NCBI GenBank assembly: GCA_963920665.1
Contig: OY987272.1
Location: 253,001 to 317,000 of the forward strand
Direction: 5' to 3'
From: Straminergon stramineum
Taxonomy: Eukaryota; Streptophyta; Bryopsida; Hypnales; Calliergonaceae
Length of the DNA stretch: 64,000 bases
In this document: positions 24,601-34,095 of the stretch, in pieces
Layout: each line of letters starts with the position of its first letter
How positions within the stretch are numbered: the stretch's first letter is position 1
Notes under the pieces: model-generated
The model's database searches: none
What the model was told of the DNA's origin: nothing
Seen by the model: only the letters and a program-made list of their open reading frames with translations
Made by a program: the position numbers and the translations under genes

Positions 24601-24616
24601 AGTTGTATTATTCTTT

Positions 24617-24870
24617 GCAAGACATTATATGTTGTAAAAAAATTTCATTCCAAAAAATCATTGAAAATTTTAAGAGTCACTTTCAATTGTAAGGATTTAT
24701 ATTGATATATAACAATCATTCTTGAAAAAATTTCCCTCAAAGTACTTCAAGTACATGGGATATGTGTACTTCAATATGATTAAATCATTCAAATATTTGA
24801 TTCACAAAAATTATCATAAAAGTCTTGAAGTACATGTATCTCCAGGATATGTGTACTTCAATAATTTTAA
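24617..24870. other. AT-rich spacer between SINE and TTAA element
   Basis: Contains two similar phrases 'caagtacatgggatatgtgtacttcaat' and 'agtacatgtatctccaggatatgtgtacttcaat' about 65 bp apart. No gene. Confidence 0.4.
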
Positions 24871-25795
24871 CCCCTAAAGGACCAAACAACATTTTTTTGT
24901 CAACATAGTGATTTGGGGTAGCTCACCACAAATGGAATTTTTTTTTCTTTGAAATTTTCACATAACATGTGCTTGAGGAGTAGCTTTAAAGCCCAACAAT
25001 TTTCATAATTTCTAAATACATGGTTAAAAAGTTATTTTATGATATGGAGTTTTCATTGCTTGGCAGGCAGCTAGGATAGCAAAAAAATTACCTTTTTAAA
25101 AAATAAAAATTTGAAATTCGTTTTCTAGATTTATATATACTTGGAAAGCTTTGAATTATTCCATTTTGGTTTATGAAATGAAATTTATGAAGAATTTTAG
25201 TTGTGGGTAGTTTGAGCTTACTTATGGAATCTCCACTCTAAAATAAACTTTGAAGACTTTTATCTAATTCAATTTTCAACATTTTGGGGAAAAAATAAAA
25301 ACTTTAGGTGTACATTGTTTGTTACAAAATGACCACCATTGGGATTAGCATTTTTCAATTCCATAAATAAATTGTCAACAATTTAGTATTTTGAATCATT
25401 CTCTACTTTCTACTTCCTCATTTTTTCTTATATGTTGTACAATTTCAAATGATCTAAAAATTTTCAAGCATGTAGCCAACTTGATTTGAAGAATGAACCC
25501 AAAGAGTTACAACCATTTTGGACATTTTTTCATAATGGTCTACCCTTGTGAAGTGCAGCTGACCGGGATTTTGCAGGACCAAAAAAAGGCTTTTCATCAA
25601 TTTAAACCCTAATATCTTTCAATCTACATGGTGGAAATTTCTGTAATTGTTTCCACATGTTCTCAAATCAGAGTAGTACAAGATCTTATGATTACATGTG
25701 TCCAAAAATGTATTTTCTCTAAAATTTGATACGTGTACTAGAAATGGCAGTATTGGAATGTTTTTGGTGAAAACATAGTCAAATACATTTAGGGG
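24871..25795. mobile_element. TTAA-flanked non-autonomous DNA transposon, 925 bp (subfamily A)
   Basis: Flanked by TTAA at 24867-24870 and 25796-25799. The left end reads CCCCTAAAGGACCAAACAAC. The right end, reverse-complemented, reads CCCCTAAATGTATTTGACTA. The interior matches 41190-42117 along its whole length. Shared blocks include 'tggaaagctttgaat', 'ctaaaataaactttgaag', 'ttttgaatcattctctact', 'attttcaagcatgta', 'ggacattttttcata', 'ctagaaatggcag' and 'ttttggtgaaaacatagtca'. Its left half also recurs inverted at about 39480-39906. There is no open frame of note. Two near-equal-length copies with the same ends show that this is a mobile unit rather than chance. Confidence 0.8.
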
Positions 25796-26012
25796 TTAAA
25801 TTCTTAAAATATTTCAGTACAAATAGAAGTACATATCTCTCACACAAATGGTCCAGAATTTGGCGACTTCTTGCTACAGTCCCCCGTGCACTTCCAAAGT
25901 TAATTCTTTGTTGTGGACATAAGTGACTACTTTCTTAACCTTCTATTTGAAATACATATATTGTTGTTTGTGTATAAAATATTTGAGTCATTTAACCATA
26001 TAGAATTGCACA

Positions 26013-26400
26013 TTTGCAGGGGAAGAAGAGTATATCAAACATGGAAAATGAGACTTTCAGAGACACTTTGACTCACTTAGCAGTAGGAGTGGGGAAATTT
26101 CCGAAAGTGATATTCAACTGTTTCAGCGGTGCGAGCTCTCCACAGCTCAAAAATGTTAGTGAAACGGGACTGGTAAAGTTCCTTGAAGTGGACCAGCAGT
26201 TCACAAGAACGGTGGGCACCCCAAATGCACCACTGACTCTAACTACCATATTCGCTGTGTATTTCTCCAAAATCAATTATGTATGTACGTAGAAGTGAAC
26301 CAAACGCTTCTACTGGATAAACAAAATTTGTTCCTTCATATTGCATACTGAATCCAACTGTGATGTTCTTTGTCACGTTTATTGGTGCATTGGAACCTCC
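26013..26400 (-). pseudogene. Coding-like relic of an unrecognised gene
   Basis: Composition is more balanced than the surrounding AT-rich DNA. On the minus strand, 26400-26239 reads 54 codons with a protein-like sequence (starting GGSNAPINVTKNITVGF) and stops at 26239-26241. A second frame, 26276-26073 (67 codons, includes VVRVSGAFGVPTVLVNCW), overlaps it and continues leftward. The shift of frame suggests a frameshifted or spliced fragment. A possible acceptor, 'tgaaag', precedes 26400 on the minus strand. I recognise no family. It could be an exon of a diverged gene or a captured fragment. The plus-strand frame over the same bases (26014-26292) looks like a shadow. Confidence 0.3.
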
Positions 26401-27311
26401 TTTCACTTGCCAATAAAAAGAAAAGAAAAGAATATATATAGTTTGAACAATCTAATAATAGTAATTAGGTACAGTAGCAATTAGTGGGGGTTGGGGGGTA
26501 CCCACCTTAGTGTATGTTCCCACCTGGCGTTTGCAAACTCCATGTGTTAAGAGATAAGACCTCTGTATAAGCAGGAAATAATTTATTTTTTTAGGAGTTC
26601 AAATCCGGAACTATTGTACTAGTTTTGCAATTGTGTACAGTTATGACATGGCTTGTACTTACCACCAATTCTGTGTCGTGGGAGGTGGGAGGTGCTTGAG
26701 TTTCAATGGTTTTATGTTTTCTTTATGTGTGTATCGATCTCGATCGTTTGAGTGATTTTTGCAAGTTTTTCGTTTTTTTCTCTCTGAAGTTTTGTCGCTA
26801 CTAGATGGCAATTCTTCCTTGAGGCTGTGAAGGGTTTTAATTTTGAGTTTTCAGGTTTGTTTGGATTGTTCGGTTTGTTTGTAAGTTTTCGGTACACTAG
26901 TGTAAGTACGAGCCACAATCGAAGCTTGTTGTCAACAACGCAAACGACTTAGGTTCTGCAAGAACTTGGTTTGGCATGTGCATCACAGATTGTGCCGATC
27001 GAAATGTTGCGCTCATGCTTCTCCGACCCTAGACCCATTAAGAAATAAAATACAAAAGGTGTGTATCGGATTACAAACCTGAGGCTTCCGGAGCTTGCAA
27101 GGACCCCAGCAAGTTCTGTAAGGATCGTGGAGAGATTTCAGTGGCGGAATGGAGGGGTTCATTAGGAAGTGCGAATTGAACTTAGCTGCAAGGGTGTCGG
27201 GCTGCAGTATTGAGGAAGGCCTTGGCCAGGAAGATGAGGTTGCATCGATACTAGAGCTCAGTGCAAAAGCGAAGTTGGGCAGACTGAAGTGAAGCAGTGC
27301 AAAGCGAGGTT
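26401..27311. other. Mixed-composition spacer with a small open frame
   Basis: The stretch is GC-richer from about 26900. A 47-codon frame on the plus strand at 27149-27292 (starts MEGFIRKCELNLAARVSGC) has a coding-like composition but no recognised family and no clear splice partners. At 26597-26607 'agttcaaatcc' resembles a pol III B-box, but no A-box was found at the proper distance. Confidence 0.3.
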
Positions 27312-27912
27312 GTACAGTGGACTACAGTTCATTTACGAATTTGTGGATCCTCTTGAGATAAGGAGAACTTTGGGAGGTCGGTGTACCATCAATAATGAAT
27401 TGAATTTTGAATTGCATTGGAATAATACTTAACTCTACTTAATCATCATCACAAACACACATATCTAATTGAATATCATTCAAAGAGTTTGATGTTTTTT
27501 GTATACTATGTACTATCTAGTGTTGCCAACATTTGTGAAAATTACAACTTGTATTCAATGGTACATATAAGAAGTGAACCCTCACAATTGCTTTAGAGGT
27601 ACTTGTTCTCATACCACTTGAATTACTTGCATGATTGCTTGCATGTTCTTCACCCAAATGCAAAAAAATCTTTGGCTATCCTATGGTTCTCATAGATAAT
27701 AAGTAAAAGAAATTCAAATTGCTGTATCATTTTATATTAATTTTATATTATTCGCTTTCCACTTGTTATAAAGATGTTATGAAGATGAAGTGCACTTCAT
27801 TGCAATTCCAACACAATTTGCGGTTTCAAAATCAGCTCATTTTTTAGCACACTAGAACTTCCTAAACCTGAACACATTGAAAAACTCGTAAATGAACTGT
27901 AGCCCACTGTAC
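27312..27912. repeat. Element or segment bounded by 27-bp inverted repeats
   Basis: Positions 27312-27338 (starting GTACAGTGGACTACAGTTC) are repeated in inverse orientation at 27886-27912 with one mismatch. The 547-bp interior is AT-rich and non-coding. Similarity stops sharply at both edges of the 27-bp arms. No clear direct target duplication flanks the arms, so this may be a MITE, a fold-back relic, or an inverted duplication left by rearrangement. Confidence 0.6.
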
Positions 27913-28912
27913 GGATGGGAAGCAAGATCTCAGTTAGCAACGGCAGCATTAGCTAATAGGCTCGAGGCAACAATACGTAACACCGCACGGGTTCAACGGA
28001 AATCTGTGAATTCCAAAGATTTGAATGCTACGAATAAACTGGCGAGGTCTGCATGATTACTCCAAAAACTACATACTATTCCCGTTCTTACACCCGGACA
28101 TGCCAGATTCCAGCTAGGATCGGCATTTGCTAAACCACGCATGTGGGAACACGTTAAGAAATTTCCATCTAACAGCATCTGTTAAGAACCTGCATAAGGC
28201 CAGGTGGGAATGGACCTCTAACGAAAATGGAATTGCTCAAAGCCCGGAAAAGCAAGCCTGTCTCGATAATCCCCTATTCCATTCAAGTTACGTCCCACCC
28301 TTGTTGTCTCAGTTAGCGCTCTCCTCGAGCCTACTGGACCGGCTTAACGAATATCTCTAATATATTCAGTGATACAGGTAAAACCCGTACATAAATTTAA
28401 AAAGGATTCCACCGTTAAAGACTGGAGTGTGGCCAGAATTGCTCCCAAGCATCGGTATCATCGGAAGATTTACACCTCATAACTTCACGTTCCAATGGAA
28501 CAGAAACCGCACTACAAAACCATCGATGAATTGAAAGACCCTCATAGATACTCTGTAGTCCACCTAAATGAGCTATACCAATGCAAGAGACTAATAAGAG
28601 ACCCTAACCCGTAACTGGCTAGCAACCAGAGCAGAAAAGAAAAACTCATGACAAAAGACCTAAGTTACCGGATACCAGAAGACACGTCCTAAGGCTCAAC
28701 AAAAGGAGCTCCAAAACCCGAAAATGAAAATTCCGACTTTAGTGACTCAGCTGCAAATGGGTTCTACCGATTACACTCCAGATGCTCGAAAACAGCTGCA
28801 AATATAACCAGTAACGACACCCAAGTCCCCAGAATCTCCGAGGCGACATTATTCGCCAAACCAGACTTCACTTCGATGTAAAATAAGAACTGCACGCGGA
28901 AGTAGCGCCATC
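27913..28912. other. 3' flank of RPL9 copy A
   Basis: No independent gene was recognised. The part nearest 28912 is the likely 3' untranslated region of the minus-strand RPL9 gene. It retains only patchy similarity to the 3' flank of copy B beyond the first ~24 bases after the stop. Confidence 0.5.
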
Positions 28913-30315
28913 TCAATCGGTGCCAATGGTTCCCTTGTCGCTCACGTAAATGCCATCCAAAAACTTCCTGATGTCTTTCTTCTTCACGTGGCATTTCTGG
29001 AAAAACAAACAACAACAGGATCAAACACCGCAATGACAGTCACATCAAAGCAAAAAAATGCACCACTCTCGCTCATATCAAACCAACTGCAGAAAGCGCA
29101 ACCCCCTCACATCACCCCTCGAACCAACACGCAACAACAACCACACCTTTCCAGCCCAAACAAACCCGCGTCAGGAAAACACCACGGATCCACATACCTG
29201 GTTGATGAGGGCGCAAGATCGAGATACAAGCTCGATGTCGTTTCCATCCAAAACCAGCTCGTCCTTGACCTTCTCCGATCGGGTCACGGTCACACCCTGC
29301 AACATCTCCACTCTGCGCACCTGCACAATCCAGTCCAATTACATTCAGACTCCTCCAGGATCAAGGCCGAGGAAATAAATACCAAGGCACCACTCCCCGG
29401 AACAAGGGAAGGAAGGACTAAGAAATCCTCGCTTGGTAGGTCACAAATAGTGATTGAGACCAGCCCACCAGCGAGCCCAAGACCAGGGCGTTTGGAAAAG
29501 ACCAAAGGGCAGGGCAATCCACCCATAGGGTAACTCATCTCCGAACAGTGGAAACAAGCCGACGGACCTGCACCGTCTTCCTATCCTCCGCTGGGGTGGC
29601 TATTGCAGTAATTACAACAGATAATTCAAATCCCGCGAGCACAAGAACCAATGGGAAACTGCACATCCCATGACACAAAACTCTCCACCTCACACAGAGA
29701 CGAAGTGCCCAGACACACAAAACACTAATCCCACTCCAATCGCACCAAGCCCTAACCCTAATCGAAATACCAATTCACCATGCAGGGTCCGGGAACGCCC
29801 GGCAAAAACGTGAGCATCAATCGCACAGCTCCACGCACTCACATGGAACGAAACGCCACACGCTGGAACGCTACCGACAGCCCGTCCGTCGATACCCGAA
29901 ACCCTAAAACCTCGTGGAGACCCCGAGCGAAACCGAAACGAAAGGGACGTACCTTCTTCTCGCCCAAGAAGTTCCTGATCTCGATGTTGTCCTTGTCGGC
30001 GCCAATGCTGGCGTTGATGGGGAAATGCGCGTACACGAACCGCATTTTGTATCTGTACCCCTGGGTCACGCCGGTGATGAGGTTGTTCACGTGGCTGATG
30101 GCGGTGCGGATGGCGGCCATCGTCTTGCGGGTGCCGAACCAGGCATCGACCTTGAGCTTGCGGCCTTCCTCTTGCAGCTGGAAGTCGAGGTTGAGGTGCT
30201 TGAAGTTGCGAGTGAGCACGCCCCGGGGGCCAGTAACCCTAATCTGCTTGGCCTTGATTTCCACCTTCACGCCCTCGGGCAGGTCCATCGTCTTCGTCGC
30301 CAAGATGGTCTTCAT
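28913..30315 (-). CDS. RPL9: 60S ribosomal protein L9 (uL6), copy A, three exons, 189 aa
   Basis: Minus-strand exons: 30315-29953 (codons 1-121), 29320-29198 (122-162) and 28996-28913 (163-189 and stop). Introns are GT/AG and phase 0. The protein is a component of the cytosolic large ribosomal subunit, binding 28S rRNA near the sarcin-ricin region. Family features are [15 protein letters not shown] at the start, [17 protein letters not shown], the run [40 protein letters not shown] at the exon 1 edge, SRSCALINQ closing exon 2, and [18 protein letters not shown] in exon 3. Length is close to the plant norm (about 190-194 aa). The frame is open for 31 codons upstream of the chosen ATG, but that stretch is Pro/Arg-rich leader and the family begins at MKTIL. 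The gene is an inverted, almost identical partner of the copy at 55457-56859. Confidence 0.95.
29899..29909 (-). promoter_or_regulatory. Telo-box in intron 1 of RPL9 copy A
   Basis: AAACCCTAAAA is present on the plus strand, within the first intron of the minus-strand gene and about 45 bp past the donor. Telo-boxes (AAACCCTAA) are established elements near the start of plant ribosomal-protein genes. A second telomere-like 'aaccctaatcg' lies at 29753-29763. Identical motifs occur in copy B. Confidence 0.6.
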
Positions 30316-30461
30316 GGTGCCTGCCGGACGAGCGAGCAAGCGAGCGTGCGGAGGGGATGGAGGAGGCAGCCGCAGCGATGGCAGCGCAGCAGATGCCCGA
30401 AAGATCAAATAATCGAGGCTCCTCTTGATCTTGGTTCCTCGACCCGCGAGGCCCTACCGAT

Positions 30462-30529
30462 GGGTCGGGTCTCTCAATGGTGGGCGGAGTTAGGGACGAG
30501 GTCCGGGTCTCAATTGTGGGTCGGGTTTA
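30462..30529 (-). promoter_or_regulatory. Repeated ACCCGACCC-type motif upstream of RPL9 copy A
   Basis: On the minus strand GAGACCCGACCC (30473-30462), GAGACCCGGACC (30511-30500) and TAAACCCGACCC (30529-30518) stand 147-214 bp before the start codon. Copy B has GAGACCCGACCC at 55309-55320, at a comparable distance. Surrounding promoter sequence is otherwise unlike, so the motif may be a conserved binding site or a trace of the original duplication. Confidence 0.4.
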
Positions 30530-30559
30530 GTGTCTGGGTCTCTCCCACACACCTGGAAT

Positions 30560-32190
30560 TGCATTCAAATTAAAGTTTGAGTCTGGGGATTAAATGTTAT
30601 TGACACGAGAATCATGAAAGGTTTGCTTAAACTTCAAATGCAACAATTGTAGCCAAATTTTGCATGTTCTACATGGATATGCATGGATAAATAGAGGGAT
30701 TAGTTTCATTTCAATACTAATGGTACAGTCACAATTGGGCTTAGGAAGGACCCTTCCTAGAAGATAATACAAGTGGAATAAAAATAGGTTGCCTATTTGG
30801 AGGCAAGGTTTACACTCAAGTCATCTCTAGGAATTTGGGACAAAGAACAATGTGGATTGAAAACTAAGTCATTTGCATATGCTCTTGGATTTTCAGTTTT
30901 TTAGTGCCACGTTGAATTTGACAACTATGTGTGTTAGAAGTAGTAATACTTGACAAGAGAAGTTCCTAAAGTAACAAGACGTGGGACCCCATTTAGTTGC
31001 CTACAATGCAACAATGGACAATCACTTTTGAGCTCCCACCTCTTGTAGTTTTCTTTTTGTACATGTTTCTTCTTATTTTGTTAGTGAAATTTATGAACCG
31101 TTGGAGTTCTAAAATGATTTGTGCATGATTCCTATGTGTGTCACTTGCAAGGTTACATCTTTTTTCAATGCATGAGGAGGTCTTCTTGACAACTACGCCA
31201 CTTACACTAAAACTCTACAAATTGTTGGGAAGAAGACAGTGAAGGTCACAACAATGGAAATTTGCAGTGCAACAAACCTTGGCTCAACCATTGTAGCCTT
31301 TGAAGGCATGTCTATTGTTGCAACCTTTCCCCCTACCTTTGTTGGGAAAATGCACTACTTTCATAAATTTTGTTAGTTTCTAATATTTTTCCCCTACTTG
31401 TATGTGAGCAGAGAAAGAGAATGGCCTTCTTCTATGAGGTTGGTTAGGGTTTAGTGTCCTCTATATGTCCATTTTTTTTTAAAGTTTTTTTTAAAGTCTA
31501 AATTCATAGCTTCAACTAGTTGTTTCATTTGATAATCCATGTAGGAGGATCTTCTACGCTATAATTTTGTTGCATTTATTTCAAAACCAGTGTCTTTGAA
31601 GAGCAACATCAAGTAACCACCTTGGTTTTTCTTTTCAATTCTATTGCTTTCTTTTGAAGATCTTTTGAATTCCATTTGCTTGTCATGAGTATTATTATAA
31701 GAATAGAATGTTGAAGTCATATAGTTGTGTTGTCTTTCTCTTTTAGGGTTTCAAAATTGTTTACTCCCTTTTTGAATGCTTTTTTGTGCAAGTTTGATCA
31801 ACGCCGGTTATGGATTTCTTGGCTACTCCATGATCCAAGATGATGGCCATTGCCTCTACTCTACTTTTGTTACTATTGTCTACAAATAGAGCACTTGATG
31901 TTCCTCCTCATTATGACACCCAAAAGGACACCAAAAATCCAATCTAGAGCATAACAAAGACATGATAAGAATCTTGCCTTGACATTCAAACTCTAGCACG
32001 GGCTTCCATGTACAACTTCAAATTGTACAATGTATTTTCCCTCTTTGATGATGATCTCACGTATTGAGTCAAGCTTAGATCTATAGCTTGGTTCTCTTGG
32101 TTCCTCTTGGAGCCATACGATGATGAGAATTGAGTAACTATGTTCCGTATGGCTAAACTGGTGGTACATAGCTTGGCATCAATCTTGAAG
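30560..32190. other. Gene-free DNA 5' of RPL9 copy A and before the Harbinger relic
   Basis: No gene was recognised. The 60-residue frame at 30590-30772 appears random. The part from about 31100 onward may be the untranslated 5' region of the Harbinger element, but no terminus was found. Confidence 0.35.
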
Positions 32191-32197
32191 CCCCAAT

Positions 32198-32275
32198 CAC
32201 TAGAAGAAATCTACGTTTGACTCAACAAACACATCATGTAGATTTTGTTGAGGCAAATGTAGATTTCTTCTAGTG
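32198..32275. mobile_element. 78-bp CACTA-like fold-back with AAT target duplication
   Basis: Two 32-bp arms, 32198-32229 (starting CACTAGAAGAAATCTACG) and 32244-32275, are inverted complements with two mismatches, separated by a 14-bp loop. The ends CACTAG...CTAGTG are typical of plant CACTA/EnSpm elements. The 3-bp direct repeat AAT on each side (32195-32197, 32276-32278) has the length expected of CACTA insertions. The size is extremely small for the superfamily. It sits just before the Harbinger transposase frame. A hairpin RNA from it could feed small-RNA pathways, which is inference. Confidence 0.65.
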
Positions 32276-32276
32276 A

Positions 32277-34095
32277 ATGCAAAAAAAACCCACCAAGTAC
32301 CGCTTGGCAATTCCTATCCTAGTTTGGTTTGCTTGTACATTATTTAAACTTGCTCACGATGCTAGTTTGGTTTTTTGCAGCAAGATGTTTGCTATAGGTA
32401 GGAGTACAATGTCCTTGCTTTTGTGGGATGTTGTACAATTGATCAATGTGACCCTTAGATCTGAAATTGCATGGCCAACCAAGGAGAAGATGCTAGAAAT
32501 TGAAGTTGGTTCCACAAACTTCGCAGCCTTCTAGGGGTCCTCGTGGCCATTGATGATACGCATTTGTGCATCACTAATCCTCATTGTGGGTCCATTGACT
32601 AATACTATTTCAAATTGAGGGGCTACACTTTAACCCCCAAATGGCCCTGAAATTTCCGACCCTTTATGGCAGTGACAAAGAGTCAAACAAATATGAAATT
32701 TTAGAATAAGGAAATTGAGTTCATTGAGAGATGTAACTATTCCAATTGAAAAAAGGATCTTTGCACGAGGGCCTAGAATTTGATCATGCACCGAATATAG
32801 CAAAAAGTATCGCAAATTCATTGTTATGGTAGGGTACACAAGTGTTGTATTCAACTTTCTCTATTGTCTATGTGCACCTAGACTGGTGTTTCAAGGTGAT
32901 TGCCTTCATGAATTGACCCCAAAACACCATAATTCAAAAATTCACAAGATGGCTCGCCATTTTGTAAAGAAAACAAAAAGAAGAATCAACACACAATTGC
33001 TGCAAGGACTCCAAAGTTCAGTGTACAAAGCATTGCCAATGCATGGGTGGCTTATACAAGAATTTATTGGAAAAAATGAGATGTGATTCAAGTTGATCTA
33101 GATAATGGATACAACAATCATAAATATGCACAACTGCTGAGAAAAAATTAGGCAAATTTGATAGTGCATTTTCATGAAAATCACGTCATCAAGCACTTGA
33201 GGGGGCCACCCGGTGAACAGAAGGGTGATGGTGGCAGGAAGCCCCCATGGTAGTTGCTAAAGAAGCTTGGAAAATAGGAGAGGATGTTGTGGCACTGGAG
33301 AGAATTGCCATCAATGTGGAAGGACAAATCGCTTCCGATCTTTCTCCGGGTCGCACCACTCTTGACTCTAGGAATGCCATCCAAAGTGGTACTATTCTTC
33401 CCTTCCTAGCCATGGAACATTGTACACTAACTCATCCCTTGTAAAATCAAAGATACATCAGCTTGGGGTTTTAGAAACACCATTGGATTCACAATTTCAA
33501 GCTAAACAACCATATAGTTGACTAATTTTACAAATACATTTGAGATTTTCCTTTATTGTGCTTTGAAAAATCCTCGAGGATAGATTATGTCTTCAAGGTC
33601 ATTTTGGGGTTAAATTGCCAAGCTATAGTGGATAGTAAGAAATACTTTCTTGATTTGTTCCTTTGGATGCCCGGGTCAACAAATGATGCATGTATGCTAT
33701 ATAGATCATGTTTGTATCACAAAGCAATGCATGGAATGTTGTGGGATGTTGCGATATTTTTCGAGGGTTTTTCCTTGTACTTGCTTGTAGATTAGGGACA
33801 TCCTCTATTGCCCTAGCCAATGGTCCTGCACAAAGGGCAAGGGAATGTGACCATAGCCAAAAACTTGTTTAACAAAAAGTTGCGTGAAGGTCGTGGCATC
33901 ATTAAGAACACCTTCAGCATCCTTAAACACACATTTCATGAGTTGTTGGTGAATTCCAACTTACACGTGACATTTCTACTTGATGTCATGACTTATTGTG
34001 TTGTTCTTGACAACATGTTGACTACAAGAAATCCACGTTTTAGGTGTGTTTTACCACTAATGCACAATGTCCAAAAAAACATGAAGATGTCATAG
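32277..34095 (+). pseudogene. PIF/Harbinger transposase pseudogene, interrupted by a TTAA element
   Basis: Related to the HARBI1/ALP1-like DDE nucleases of plant PIF/Harbinger transposons. Readable segments, in order: 32277-32534 with the N-terminal helical part (RLAIPILVWFACTLFKLA, FAIGRSTM, IAWPTKEKM); 32536-32632 with the first catalytic region AIDDTHLCITNP and, after an in-frame TAA, YYFKLRGYT; then 33610-33795 with AIVDSKKYFLDLFLWMPGS and TNDACMLYRS (second Asp region); and 33820-34095 with NLFNKKLREGRGIIKNTFS (Glu region) and an LDNMLTTR end. The copy is dead: stop codons at about 32532 and 32599, one after 33793, and a 976-bp insertion at 32634-33609. No terminal repeats of the host element were located. 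A possible partner ORF lies at 36496-37301 on the other strand. Confidence 0.8.
32634..33609. mobile_element. TTAA-flanked DNA transposon inside the Harbinger pseudogene, 976 bp
   Basis: Flanked by TTAA at 32630-32633 and 33610-33613. The left end reads CCCCCAAATGGCCCTGAA. The right end, reverse-complemented, reads CCCCAAAATGACCTTGAA, 15 of 18 matching. Taking out the element with one TTAA joins GGC TAC ACT TTA to AAT TGC CAA, which continues the transposase frame and family pattern. Taking out both TTAA copies would instead shift into a stop. The target duplication is thus TTAA. The interior has a GC-richer patch (33190-33440) with open frames on both strands, for example VVAKEAWKIGEDVVALERIA on plus at 33247. 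This might be a captured host gene fragment, and I do not recognise it. Confidence 0.85.

Noticed and set aside
26590..26612. Second SINE or tRNA gene suggested by 'agttcaaatcc'
   Set aside because: No A-box at the right spacing, no A-tail and no target duplication.
30316..30408. N-terminal extension of RPL9 copy A ([10 protein letters not shown]...)
   Set aside because: The extension is Pro/Arg-rich leader. The family starts at MKTIL and copy B has a different upstream reading.
29780..30412. 210-residue frame opposite RPL9 exon 1 (and its equivalent at 55219-55992)
   Set aside because: It is antisense to a conserved exon and intron. It is preserved in both copies only because the DNA is identical.
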